DNA from: Sphingomonas turrisvirgatae
Lineage (GTDB): Bacteria > Pseudomonadota > Alphaproteobacteria > Sphingomonadales > Sphingomonadaceae
Direction of reading: 5' to 3'
DNA: 37,216 bases
Assembly (NCBI RefSeq): GCF_001721295.1
Contig: NZ_MDDS01000030.1
Coordinates: 1-37,216 of the forward strand
Positions 24,464-33,040 of the stretch are shown here, in pieces. The notes below the pieces were generated by a model. It searched no databases and had not been told where the DNA came from. It saw only the letters and a program-made list of their open reading frames with translations. The translations under genes and the position numbers were made by a program. Numbering within the stretch: the first letter of the stretch is position 1; every line of letters begins with the position of its first letter.

Positions 24464-24922
24464 TCATGACCTCTCCGTAAATGTTCCATGAAATGCGGCG
24501 AGTAGCCCGATAATGAAGGTGAGCCGAATTGGCGCAAGCGATCCGGATGCGTCGCCAGCATGGGCACGCGCGCGCTGAAACAGGTCATTCTGGTGCATCT
24601 GAATGCGTAACGTGACCCGAATCGGACCGGGGATGTCGGCATCTCGCGCCTCGTGAACAAAGGGGGCAGGATCACGGCAAACGACGAAATTCTCCAACCC
24701 CTTCATAGAGGTAGCGGAAACAGTCTCAAATCCGCATGTGGCCAATGAATGAATGCGCATCGCATCCACGGCGAGGCGGAACAGCGAGTGATCCACTTTG
24801 AAGGTATAAAGCGCCTGGGGCATATCGGACCGTACGACAAAGCGGCGGGTGTCGCCATCGGCCGCATAAAGCCGACCAGATGCGGTACGATGCGTAACCG
24901 GATCTCCTCCGGCAAGGCGCAT
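24464..24922 (-). CDS. hypothetical protein upstream of the transfer operon
   Basis: A leftward frame from the ATG at 24922 encodes 152 residues (MRLAGGDPVTHRTASGRLYA ... FVVRSDMPQALYTFKVDHSL ... FHGTFTERS), with no signal, no membrane segment and no recognised domain. The frame stays open upstream to an ATG at 25138, but that would overlap the traA start and run through both AT-rich repeats, so the short version is preferred. No ribosome site is visible. It reads away from traA and could be a regulator or a relic. No strong rival frame exists in this stretch. Confidence 0.4.
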   Translation of the reverse strand: MRLAGGDPVTHRTASGRLYAADGDTRRFVVRSDMPQALYTFKVDHSLFRLAVDAMRIHSLATCGFETVSATSMKGLENFVVCRDPAPFVHEARDADIPGPIRVTLRIQMHQNDLFQRARAHAGDASGSLAPIRLTFIIGLLAAFHGTFTERS

Positions 24923-24924
24923 CA

Positions 24925-25043
24925 ACAAATAGTGTAATTTTTTACACTGATCCAAGTCATACCGCCTTAGAATCCGCAGTAGGCGGGGCGTTGTTCCGGG
25001 CGACCAAGATGTACTTGGCGCGAGACAAATAGTGTAATTTTTT
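24925..25043. promoter_or_regulatory. direct repeats in the AT-rich tra control region
   Basis: ACAAATAGTGTAATTTTTT occurs at 24925-24943 and again at 25025-25043, exactly 100 bp apart and in the same orientation. The first copy extends into a palindrome, AGTGTAA tttt TTACACT (24931-24948). The second keeps only one half-site. This AT-rich patch stands out from its GC-rich surroundings and lies 80-200 bp before traA. Operators for the nearby XRE-like regulator or part of the tra promoter are likely, though no good -35/-10 pair is evident. Confidence 0.6.
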
Positions 25044-25122
25044 TCCATCTTGCGGGAGTCAGTTTCTTCCTCCCTTTTAAGGGTGACGCAGCAATCCGCT
25101 TCGTCTTTCAAGGGGAAAGAGC

Positions 25123-25446
25123 ATGTCTGCACTTTCAATGCCGAAGGGTGGCCAGATCAATGGCGTCCTTCTCGGCCTGGCGATCATCGCGATGGTGATG
25201 GTCCTGGGCGCGTCGGCGGCGTTCGCCGGCGCCGATACGACGTTCAATACCGCGCTGACGAAGTTCACGGACTTCCTCGAGGGCTCGGGCGGCAAGATCA
25301 TCACCGTCATGAGCCTGGCCGGCGGCATCGTCGCGCTGGCGTCGGGCCGCTTCAGCCTCGGCCAGGTGGCCGTTCCCGTCGCCGTCGGTGTCGGCGCGGG
25401 CACGGGTATCCCGATCGTCACCTCGACCGTCACCGCGACGATCTGA
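25123..25446 (+). CDS. traA: F-type conjugative pilin (TraA-like)
   Basis: This 107-residue prepilin has a long leader ending near SAAFA (residue 35), then a mature part of about 72 residues with two hydrophobic helices (IITVMSLAGGIVALASGRF and VAVPVAVGVGAGTGIPIVTS) separated by a short polar stretch, as in F pilin. AAGGGGAAAGAGC precedes the ATG at 25123. It is the first gene of the transfer operon, followed by traL after 40 bp. TraA subunits are taken from the inner membrane and assembled into the conjugative pilus. Confidence 0.82.
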   Translation: MSALSMPKGGQINGVLLGLAIIAMVMVLGASAAFAGADTTFNTALTKFTDFLEGSGGKIITVMSLAGGIVALASGRFSLGQVAVPVAVGVGAGTGIPIVTSTVTATI

Positions 25447-25486
25447 GGCGTCGGCTGGATCAACCGCTGGGAGGGCGGCTTAGCTT

Positions 25487-25771
25487 ATGGACCGGTACAC
25501 CATCCCTTCGCATCTCGACGACCCGGAGCTGATCGGCTTCTGGACGCTGGACGAGTTCCTCGCGATGGCGATCCCCTTCATCTGGGGGATCCTGTCGCAG
25601 CACGTCGTGATCGGATTGATGGTCTCGTTGCTCGGATGGTGGGGATTTCGGAAACTCAAAGCCGGCAAGGCCACGTCGTGGATTCTCCACATGGCCTACT
25701 GGCACCTGCCGTCGAGTTTTACCGGGCTGAAGGCGACGCCGCCCTCCCACCTTCGCGTGATGGTGGGCTAA
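25487..25771 (+). CDS. traL: TraL, pilus assembly membrane protein
   Basis: This 94-residue protein starts YTIPSHLDDPELIGFWTLDE, the characteristic TraL opening, followed by a hydrophobic hairpin (AIPFIWGILSQHVVIGLMVS) and a C-terminal basic part. TraL is the small VirB3-like inner-membrane component of F-type secretion systems. The stop at 25771 directly abuts the traE start at 25772. The order traA-traL-traE-traK-traB matches F-type systems. Confidence 0.92.
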   Translation: MDRYTIPSHLDDPELIGFWTLDEFLAMAIPFIWGILSQHVVIGLMVSLLGWWGFRKLKAGKATSWILHMAYWHLPSSFTGLKATPPSHLRVMVG

Positions 25772-26359
25772 ATGGATTATTCTGTCGGTCTCGCGCAGTC
25801 GCAGCGCGTCCTCAAGCAGCGCAACATGCTCGGCATCGTCGCGCTGGTCCTCGCGGGCCTCGTGGTGCTGCTGTTCCTAGTCGGCGCGACCCGTGACCGG
25901 GAGATCGTCCTGCAGCCGATCGTCCGCTCCCCGTTGACGCTCTCGTCGAGCGGGGTCAGCGAGCAGTATCTGGAGATGGTCACGCGCGACACCGCGCTGA
26001 TGACGCTCAACCGCTCGCCCGAAAATCTCGAATACTGGATGGACTCGATCCTGGCGATCGCCACGCCGGAAGCACATGGTTCGCTCAAGCGCGACCTGAT
26101 GAAGATCCTCAACGAGCAGCGCGGATCGAGCATCAGCCAGTATTTCACGCTCGCCGGCATGAAGGTCGATCCCGAGAAACTGACCTCGGAAGTGACCGGC
26201 ACGCTGCACACCGTCGTCGGCTCGAAGTCGGTCACCGCCGAGCCGAAGACCTTCCGCTTCTATTGGGCGTATCGCGGCCTGACCCTCCAGCTCAAGGGCT
26301 TCGGGATGGTCACCAAGGCCGACAAGGACGCCGCGGCAACCATCGGAGACGACGCATGA
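25772..26359 (+). CDS. traE: TraE, VirB8-like assembly protein
   Basis: This 195-residue protein has a short cytoplasmic start, one transmembrane helix (about 22-40, NMLGIVALVLAGLVVLLFLV) and a periplasmic domain with YLEMVTRDTALMTLNRSPEN, typical of TraE. It links the outer-membrane core and the inner-membrane parts of the secretion channel. Its stop overlaps the traK start (ATGA). Confidence 0.9.
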   Translation: MDYSVGLAQSQRVLKQRNMLGIVALVLAGLVVLLFLVGATRDREIVLQPIVRSPLTLSSSGVSEQYLEMVTRDTALMTLNRSPENLEYWMDSILAIATPEAHGSLKRDLMKILNEQRGSSISQYFTLAGMKVDPEKLTSEVTGTLHTVVGSKSVTAEPKTFRFYWAYRGLTLQLKGFGMVTKADKDAAATIGDDA

Positions 26360-27168
26360 CCGCCTGGGTCGCAGTCGGGCTGATCGGGGGCGGGACCGCC
26401 TTCGCATCGCGCCTGTGTTCGCTATCGCGCCTGATCGGGGCGGGGATGATCGTGGCGGGCGGCGTGGTCCTCGCCGCGCCGGCCTTCGCCGACGAGCATG
26501 TGCTGGCAAAGGACAACAGCGAGGTCGCCTGCACGATGTCGAAGTCGGGGCTGACCCGCGTCAGCCTCAAGGACGATCGCTTCGCCAGCGTCTCGAAGCT
26601 GACCACCGGGGTCGATACCGACGATTTCACCGTGGTCAATGAACCGACCCGGGGCGACATCTATGTGTCGGTCCCGGAAGCCTATTCGCGGCCGAACGTG
26701 TCGTTCTTCGGCACGACGTCGAAGGGTTATGTGTACAAATTCTCGTGCCGGCTCGCCGGCGACGACGCGCAGCAGGTGTTCGTCGAGAACAAGGATATCG
26801 GTGGCGCCGCGGAAACGCAGGTCGCGGCCGTCGCGGCATCGCCGCAGGAGGCGTCCGCCACGCTGGTCCAGGCGATGTTCCAGTCCGCGCCGCTCGAAGG
26901 GTTCGAGGTCAGGCCCGCGGTCACCGACCCGGTGATGATTGGCTCGCTCAAGGTCCAGATGGTCGCCGAGTATCGCGGCGCCAGCCTCGCAGGCCGCACG
27001 CTCAGGATCGAGAACCGGGGCAAGGTTCCGGTCGCGCTGGGCGAGGGAACGATCGCACCGTCGAACGCGATCGCGGTCTCGGTCGCCAACCCCAACCTCA
27101 AGCCCGGTGAAGCCACCACCGCCTATATCGTCACGCCTTCGGGCCTCGCCAACGGAGTGCGGCCATGA
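26356..27168 (+). CDS. traK: TraK, VirB9-like secretin-type core protein
   Basis: From the ATGA-overlap start at 26356 the frame gives 270 residues with a long N-terminal hydrophobic region, signal cleavage probably near APAFADEH. A beta-rich domain follows (SCTM..LTRVSLKDDRF; TRGDIYVSVPEA; YVYKFSCRLAG). The C-terminal part (LRIENRGKVPVALGEGTIAP) fits TraK of F-type systems. TraK forms the outer-membrane core complex with TraV and TraB. It overlaps traB by 4 bp. Confidence 0.9.
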   Translation: MTAWVAVGLIGGGTAFASRLCSLSRLIGAGMIVAGGVVLAAPAFADEHVLAKDNSEVACTMSKSGLTRVSLKDDRFASVSKLTTGVDTDDFTVVNEPTRGDIYVSVPEAYSRPNVSFFGTTSKGYVYKFSCRLAGDDAQQVFVENKDIGGAAETQVAAVAASPQEASATLVQAMFQSAPLEGFEVRPAVTDPVMIGSLKVQMVAEYRGASLAGRTLRIENRGKVPVALGEGTIAPSNAIAVSVANPNLKPGEATTAYIVTPSGLANGVRP

Positions 27169-28484
27169 GCCTCAAGGACATCTTCCAGCGTAACCGTGCC
27201 AAGCAGCTCGATACCGAGCCGGAGGAGGGCGGGGACAGCGAGCTGATGGCCGGCAACGATGCCGTCCGCAAGAAGCAGCTGCTCTACCTCGGCTGTGGTG
27301 GCGCCGTCGCGCTGGTGCTGGGCTCCTGGTACGTCATGGGCGACGATGCCAAGCTGAAGCCGGTCGGCACCGACGGGAAGGAGGTGAAGATCACCACCGA
27401 CGACATGGTCAACCGGAACATGTCGCAGCGTGAATGGCAGGCCGCATCCGAAGCGCAGATGCAGTCGATCAACAATCAGCTGAAGGGCGTCGACGGCCAG
27501 CGCGCGCAGATGGAGCAGTTGCAGGCGCAGATCGCCGCGCTCCAGGGCGAGAAGCAGTCGATGGCGAGCGATGGCCAGCGGGTCATGAGCGCCTATCAGC
27601 AGGAGAACGACCAGCTTCGCCAGCAGATCGCGCAGCGTAACGCCGCGCCGGCCGCGCCGGCTCCGACGCAGATGTATGGCCCCGGCCAGCCCAATTACCG
27701 CACTCCCGGCGCGCCGATGACGGCGGGCGAGGCGGCAGCGGCTGCGGTGTCGCAGTCGCGCTCGATCAAGCTGGTGTCGTTCGAGGGCGGCCCCTCGGGC
27801 ACCGCGACTCGGATCTCGGGTGGCACGACCAGCTACACCGACAGCCCCAATTACCTGCCGCCCAACTCGATCGCGAAGGCGAAGGTCATCGTCGGCGTCG
27901 ACGCCTCGGCGGGGGTGCAGTCGCAGACCGATCCGCTGCCGGTGATCCTGCGCATCACCGGCCCGGCGCGCTCGGTCTACCAGAACGGCAAGCTGCTCAC
28001 GACGCGGATCGAAGGCTGCGTCATCAACGGCGCGGCGCGCGGCGATCTCTCTTCCGAGAAGGTCTATGTGAAGCTGCAGCGGATGACCTGTCCGCAGGCC
28101 AATGGCCGGTTCGCGGTGTCGGACGTGAAGGGCTTCATCAGCTTCGCCGGCAAGACCGGCGTGCGCGGCCGTGTCGTCAGTCGCGAAGGCGGGCTCGTCA
28201 CCCAGGCCTTCATCGCCGGGATAGCGGGCGGGTTCGGGCGTGGCTTCTCGGCCAACACCGACATGCTGCTCCAGGGCACCAACGTCACCGTCAACGGCAA
28301 GCGCCAGCAACTCGGCATCGGCGATATCGCCCAGGCCGGGATCGGCAACGGCGTCGCGCAGTCGGCCGACATGGTCAGCAAATACCTGATCGAGCGCGCC
28401 GAACAGTACCAGCCCATCATCGAGATGCCGACCGGCATCGATGTCGAGATCGTCTTCCTCGAAGGCGTCTTCATCCAGAACTGA
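27165..28484 (+). CDS. traB: TraB, VirB10-like core-complex protein
   Basis: This 439-residue protein has a cytoplasmic start (MSLKDIFQRNRAKQLDTEPE), a transmembrane helix near residues 43-62 and a Gln-rich coiled coil (about 90-150). Its C-terminal VirB10-type barrel carries SYTDSPNYLPPNSIAKAKVI, GRFAVSDVKGFISFAGKTGV and QPIIEMPTGIDVEIVFLEGV. The protein spans both membranes and joins TraK and TraV to the inner complex. Length and domain order are normal. Confidence 0.94.
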   Translation: MSLKDIFQRNRAKQLDTEPEEGGDSELMAGNDAVRKKQLLYLGCGGAVALVLGSWYVMGDDAKLKPVGTDGKEVKITTDDMVNRNMSQREWQAASEAQMQSINNQLKGVDGQRAQMEQLQAQIAALQGEKQSMASDGQRVMSAYQQENDQLRQQIAQRNAAPAAPAPTQMYGPGQPNYRTPGAPMTAGEAAAAAVSQSRSIKLVSFEGGPSGTATRISGGTTSYTDSPNYLPPNSIAKAKVIVGVDASAGVQSQTDPLPVILRITGPARSVYQNGKLLTTRIEGCVINGAARGDLSSEKVYVKLQRMTCPQANGRFAVSDVKGFISFAGKTGVRGRVVSREGGLVTQAFIAGIAGGFGRGFSANTDMLLQGTNVTVNGKRQQLGIGDIAQAGIGNGVAQSADMVSKYLIERAEQYQPIIEMPTGIDVEIVFLEGVFIQN

Positions 28485-28504
28485 GCCCGGAAGGAGGCGG
28501 TCAC

Positions 28505-29317
28505 ATGGCAAATACTATCATGATCGGCGCGATGGCGGGGGCGGCGATGCTGCTGACCGGCTCGGCCGAAGCGCCGATCGGCGCGCAGGTCCAGGTCGCG
28601 CTGCAGAAGCGGCTTCCCAAGACCAAGGTCGATGCGATCGACTGCTCCAAGGTCGACGGGCTGTGCGAGGTCGTGGCGGGTGCGAACTTGTTCTACGTCG
28701 ACAAGTCGGCGCGCTATCTCGTCATCGGCCGCGTCTATGACATGGAGACGCGGCAGGATCTGACCGCCGCCAAGCTGCTCGCGCTCAATCCCGATATGCT
28801 GGTGGGCGGCGCGGCGAAGGCCAATGCCACGCCCGATGCGCCCGAGGCCGGCGCGGCGCGGGCGGGTGCGCGAGTCACGACCCAGCCCGCCGTCGCCCGC
28901 ACGCTCGATGTGACGCGGCTGTCGAGCAAGGGTGCGATCGTGTGGGGTTCGGGCACGCAGACGGTCACCGTCTTCTCCGATTTCCACTGCGGCTACTGCC
29001 GCGCGCTCAGTCAGGCGCTCGAGACGATGAACGTGCGCGTCATCGAGCGCCCGATCTCGGTGCTGGGAAGCCGCGAGATCGCCGACCAGGTGCTGTGCGC
29101 CCGCGATCGTCATGCGGCGGTCCGCGCGGCCTATGCGCAGAACCCGGTCCCGGCAGGCGCGAAGTGCGACACCAGCGGTCTCGATGAGAACGAGGCGTTC
29201 GCCAAGGCGCACGGCATCAACGGGACGCCCGTCATCGTCCGCTCCGACGGGGCGGTGATCGAGGGCTTCAAGCCCAAGGCCCAGCTCGTCGAATGGTTGA
29301 AGGGAGCCAAGTCGTGA
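28505..29317 (+). CDS. DsbC-like periplasmic thiol:disulfide isomerase of the tra operon
   Basis: This 270-residue protein has a signal-like N-terminus, a DsbC-type dimerisation domain (DAIDCSKVDGLCEVVAGANL), an Ala-rich linker and a thioredoxin domain with active site CGYC (Cys162, Cys165). The cis-Pro loop is in GINGTPVIV. Such proteins shuffle disulfides in Cys-rich transfer proteins such as TraU, TraN and TraV, all encoded nearby. AGGAGG precedes the ATG by 6 bases. It overlaps the GTG start of traV by 4 bp. Confidence 0.9.
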   Translation: MANTIMIGAMAGAAMLLTGSAEAPIGAQVQVALQKRLPKTKVDAIDCSKVDGLCEVVAGANLFYVDKSARYLVIGRVYDMETRQDLTAAKLLALNPDMLVGGAAKANATPDAPEAGAARAGARVTTQPAVARTLDVTRLSSKGAIVWGSGTQTVTVFSDFHCGYCRALSQALETMNVRVIERPISVLGSREIADQVLCARDRHAAVRAAYAQNPVPAGAKCDTSGLDENEAFAKAHGINGTPVIVRSDGAVIEGFKPKAQLVEWLKGAKS

Positions 29318-30099
29318 CCCGATCCGTGATCCGCCTGCCGGCCTGCCCGGTTTCCGACTATCGCCCGCACGCCCGCGCCAAGCGTATCGCCGCGCTGGCG
29401 ATGACCGCGAGCCTGGGACTGCTCGCCAGCTGTACGACGCTGGGCACCAACATCTCGGGCAAGTTCGCGTGCGGCGCGCCCGAGGGTGGCAGCTGCTCGC
29501 CGGCGACCGTCATCGATGACAAGGCGCTGGCCGAGATCACTGGCGACAGTGGCTATCATCCCGCAGGACCGTACCAGGCACCCGCGCGCAACAGCGGTGG
29601 TACGCAGCGGATCGCCTATGCCTCGACGCCGGTGCCGGCGCAGGCGGCGGGGGTCGGGCCGCAGAAGGTCTTGCGGATCGTGTTCCCCTCGCATGTCGAC
29701 GCGGCGGGGCGGTTCCACGAGACCGCGGTGGTGCAGGCGGTGGTCGACAACGGCCAGTGGCTCGCGGCGACCGATGGCCACGGCTCCGCGCTCGCCGCGA
29801 CGCAGACGCTCAACGTCAGCCCCGAGATCCTCTCGCAGCTCGGCGCGCCGATCGCCCCGCTTCCCCCGGTGCCTGCCGAGGTCGCCCAGGTCGCCGCCCC
29901 GGCAGCGGCCGCAGGTGCGGCGAGCGCGGTCGGCGCACCGAGCGCGGCGGCGGTCGCGGCCGCGCGGGCCAAGGCGCGCGAGGCGGCTGCTGGCAAGGGT
30001 GTGCCGATCGCCGCGACGCAAAAGCCGGCGTCGCCCGAACTCGCGTCGAGCACGCCGGGCAACCGTCCCGCGACCTACTCGCCGCGTGTGGAGGACTGA
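29314..30099 (+). CDS. traV: TraV, outer-membrane core lipoprotein
   Basis: The GTG at 29314 overlaps the preceding stop (GTGA) and has AGGGAG 8 bases upstream, giving 261 residues. A lipobox, LLASC, puts the lipidated Cys at residue 40, followed by TTLGTNISGKFACG and a second Cys at 61, the TraV signature. The C-terminal third is Ala/Pro-rich. TraV anchors the TraK-TraB core to the outer membrane. The leader before the lipobox is unusually long for a lipoprotein signal, so the true start could be an internal ATG at 29401 (MTASLGLLAS). Confidence 0.85.
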   Translation: MTRSVIRLPACPVSDYRPHARAKRIAALAMTASLGLLASCTTLGTNISGKFACGAPEGGSCSPATVIDDKALAEITGDSGYHPAGPYQAPARNSGGTQRIAYASTPVPAQAAGVGPQKVLRIVFPSHVDAAGRFHETAVVQAVVDNGQWLAATDGHGSALAATQTLNVSPEILSQLGAPIAPLPPVPAEVAQVAAPAAAAGAASAVGAPSAAAVAAARAKAREAAAGKGVPIAATQKPASPELASSTPGNRPATYSPRVED

Positions 30100-30104
30100 T
30101 CGTC

Positions 30105-32669
30105 ATGGCGAAGACCGGCTTCATCGCGCGCCTGCTCGGCGATACGCGCGCACCCGACCAGGGCACGCCCTCGCACGGTGCGCCGATGCTGTCGCAGTGG
30201 CTGCCGTATCGCAGCTATGACGCGCGGCACGACCTGTTCTACCAGACCGACAGCATCGCGTTCGCGCTGGAACTCGCGCCATTGATGGGCGCGGACGAAC
30301 GCACCGGCGAGATCATCGCGCAGATGCTGTCAGAGAGCGTCCCGCCCAGCGCGCGGGTTCAGCTGCTCGCATTCCAGAGCCCGCGCGTGGGCGCGCTGAT
30401 CGCGCAATATGCGCTGCCGCGCTACAAGGCGGGCGGCATCCATCGCAAGATCGCCGAGCGCCGGTCGGCGTTCCTGCGCCACGGCGCTTGGGTGTCGATG
30501 TCGAAGGACGGGCCGTTTCACGTCCGCAACCATCGCATCTTCCTGTCGGTCTCGATCCGCAGCGGGAAGGCGACACCCGAGGAGCTGACCGGCGTTCGCG
30601 ACAGCATCGTCTCGACGCTGCAGTCGATCGACATGCCGGCAACCCGGCTGAGGCCGGTCGATCTGATCGCGCTGATCGACGACATCACCGCGCCGGCGTT
30701 CGACGTCTCCGACCACGTTTCGGAATATTCCGACCTCGATCCGATCGCCGACCAGTGCGTGCGGCGCGACGTCCAGACCGTCGTCCAGGCCGATCGCCTG
30801 CTGGTGTCGGTCGAGCCGCTGCGCGCGGTGACGAACCTGTCGGGCGAGACGCAATATCAGGAGATCCGGCCCGACACGTTCGACTATCGCTTCTTCTCGG
30901 TCAGGAACCTGCCCAACCGCTGGGCACCGTGGGACGTGCAGAAGCTGATCGGCGACATGTTCTCCGACAAGCTGCGCCCGGGGTGCCCGACGCTCACGTC
31001 GCTGTGCCTGTGCTACCAGGACGAACAGGCCGCCTCGTCGAAGGCCGGCTACAAGTTCATGCGCACGTCGAGCCTGGCGGACTCGAAGTCGGCGCGGCTG
31101 CTCCCGCAGCTGAAGGATCAGAGCCGCGAATGGGAGCATGTCACCCAGGAGCTGCGCCTCGGCAAGAAGCTGGTGCAGGCCTATTATGCGGTCGGCATCA
31201 TCAGCCCTAAGGGGCAGGGGGACGCCAACGAGCGCACCGTCAAGTCGATGTACAAGGCGGCCGGGTGGGACCTGCTCGACGAGCGGTTCCTCCAGATCAT
31301 GGCGTTCATGTCGTGCCTGCCGATGACGCTGGGCAACGGGCTCGACAGCGACCTCAAGCGCATGAAGCGGCTGCGCACGATGCTGACCTCGACCGCGGCG
31401 AACATGCTGCCGATCCAGGGCGAGTATCTCGGCGGGCATCTGCCGCACCTGATGTTCATCGGGCGGCGCGGCCAGCCTTTCTTCTGGTCGCCGTTCGAGA
31501 ACAAGGCGGGCAACCACAATGTCGCGGTGTTCGGCAAGTCCGGCTCGGGCAAGTCGGTGGCGCTGCAGGAGCTGTGCGCGGCGTTCGCCGGCGTGGGCGC
31601 GAAGATCATCGTGATCGATGACGGCCGCTCGTTCGAGCATATGGCCAAGAGCCTGGGCGGCAATTTCGTCGAGTTCCGCCTGCGCGACGGGTTCAGCCTC
31701 AATCCCTTCTCGATGATCGACGAGACGCTGGTGGCGCAGGACGAGGACTATCTCGTCGACGCGCTCGCGATGCTCAAGTCGATCATCGGCCAGATGGGCC
31801 GCCACATCGACAAGCTCAACGACACCGAGCGCGGTCTGATCGACCGCGCGGTCAACCAGGTGTGGGAGGCCAAGGGCAGGGGAGGGTGCGTCGACGACGT
31901 GATCGAGGCGCTCGGCTCCGACGGCTCGGTGCAGGGCACGGATCTCGCGATTGCGATGTTCCCGTTCTCGGGCAAGGGCACCTACGGCAGCTTCTTCACC
32001 GGCGAGGCGTCGGTGGACATATCGAACGCGCTGACCGTGTTCGAGCTCTCGGACCTGTCGAGCCGCGAGGAACTGCGCTCGGTCGTGCTGACTGCGATCA
32101 TGTTCATGTCGTCGCAGACGATGCGCCGGATGGACCGCCAGATCCCCAAGGCGCTGCTGATCGACGAGGCGTGGCAGATGCTGCGCGGCGGATCGATGGC
32201 CGATTTCGTCGAGACCTACAGCCGTACCTGCCGCAAATATGGCGCCTCGCTCATCACCGCGACGCAGAGCCTCAACGACTATTACAAGTCGGAAGGGAGC
32301 CTCGCGGCGCTCGAGAACTCCGACTGGTCGGTCATCCTCATGCAGAAGCCCGACACGATCTCGGACTTCCAGAAGCACGGCCGGTTCGACATGGACCCCT
32401 ATACCGAAAGCCTGCTGCGTTCCTTGAAGCGCAACGGCGCGGAATATTCCGACATCCTCATCAAGGGGCCGGAATCGATGGCGGTCGGGCGGCTCGTCCT
32501 CGATAAATATTCGGCGACGCTCTATTCCTCCAGCCCGCAGACCTTCGCCGATATCGAGCATCTGATCGAACTCGGCTGCTCGATGGACGAGGCGATCGAA
32601 CGCGTCGCCTTCCCCGAGGAATATCGCGACAATCCTCCGGGCGAGCCCTGGGTGGAGGCGGCGGAATGA
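30105..32669 (+). CDS. traC: TraC, VirB4-like secretion ATPase
   Basis: This 854-residue ATPase starts at 30105 (GGAGGAC 8 bases upstream). The N-terminal domain is of TraC type (WLPYRSYDARHDLFYQTDSI). The RecA-like domain has Walker A FGKSGSGKSVAL near residue 475 and Walker B KALLIDEAW near residue 685, followed by KYGASLITATQSLNDYY. TraC powers pilus biogenesis and assembly from the inner-membrane face. Its stop overlaps the next gene by 4 bp. Length and motifs look intact. Confidence 0.96.
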   Translation: MAKTGFIARLLGDTRAPDQGTPSHGAPMLSQWLPYRSYDARHDLFYQTDSIAFALELAPLMGADERTGEIIAQMLSESVPPSARVQLLAFQSPRVGALIAQYALPRYKAGGIHRKIAERRSAFLRHGAWVSMSKDGPFHVRNHRIFLSVSIRSGKATPEELTGVRDSIVSTLQSIDMPATRLRPVDLIALIDDITAPAFDVSDHVSEYSDLDPIADQCVRRDVQTVVQADRLLVSVEPLRAVTNLSGETQYQEIRPDTFDYRFFSVRNLPNRWAPWDVQKLIGDMFSDKLRPGCPTLTSLCLCYQDEQAASSKAGYKFMRTSSLADSKSARLLPQLKDQSREWEHVTQELRLGKKLVQAYYAVGIISPKGQGDANERTVKSMYKAAGWDLLDERFLQIMAFMSCLPMTLGNGLDSDLKRMKRLRTMLTSTAANMLPIQGEYLGGHLPHLMFIGRRGQPFFWSPFENKAGNHNVAVFGKSGSGKSVALQELCAAFAGVGAKIIVIDDGRSFEHMAKSLGGNFVEFRLRDGFSLNPFSMIDETLVAQDEDYLVDALAMLKSIIGQMGRHIDKLNDTERGLIDRAVNQVWEAKGRGGCVDDVIEALGSDGSVQGTDLAIAMFPFSGKGTYGSFFTGEASVDISNALTVFELSDLSSREELRSVVLTAIMFMSSQTMRRMDRQIPKALLIDEAWQMLRGGSMADFVETYSRTCRKYGASLITATQSLNDYYKSEGSLAALENSDWSVILMQKPDTISDFQKHGRFDMDPYTESLLRSLKRNGAEYSDILIKGPESMAVGRLVLDKYSATLYSSSPQTFADIEHLIELGCSMDEAIERVAFPEEYRDNPPGEPWVEAAE

Positions 32670-33040
32670 ACGCCTTCACGCACGAGCGCGACTGGCGCAC
32701 GCCGACGGCGACCGATTGGAAGCGCACGGGCACGCGCGCGATCGGCGACGCCTGCTATATCCTGCTGCGCGTGTCGGGCTGGATGGCGATGACGCTGCTC
32801 GCGACCTTCGGCGTCGCGATCCTGTTCTTCCTCATGCTCGGCGACTTCACCGCGCTCGGCTTCTTCTCGCAGGTCGCCAACCTCGGCACGCGCTTCGTCG
32901 CGGCCGACCAGGCACGCCGCGCGGCGTTCGGCGACCAGCTGTTCGTCGTGTGGCTGGTCGCGTTCGGCATCGTCGCCGTGACCCGCGTGCGCCTGCTCGG
33001 CGCGATCATCACTTCCACGAAAGGCTCCCGTCATGGTTGA
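32666..33040 (+). CDS. two-helix membrane protein of the tra operon, unknown
   Basis: This 124-residue protein has a polar N-terminus (MNAFTHERDWRTPTATDWKR) and hydrophobic helices at about 30-57 and 92-106. It overlaps traC by 4 bp and trbI by 8 bp, so it belongs to the transfer operon. In F the space between traC and trbI holds trbI's small neighbours, but this sequence matches no F protein that I can name. It may be an adaptor between the TraC ATPase and the membrane channel; that is a guess from position. Confidence 0.75.
   Translation: MNAFTHERDWRTPTATDWKRTGTRAIGDACYILLRVSGWMAMTLLATFGVAILFFLMLGDFTALGFFSQVANLGTRFVAADQARRAAFGDQLFVVWLVAFGIVAVTRVRLLGAIITSTKGSRHG

Noticed and set aside
30330..32561. 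Leftward open frame of 743 codons
   Set aside because: It is antisense to traC, whose Walker A and B motifs are intact on the + strand. Its Arg/His/Asp-rich composition is typical of antisense frames.
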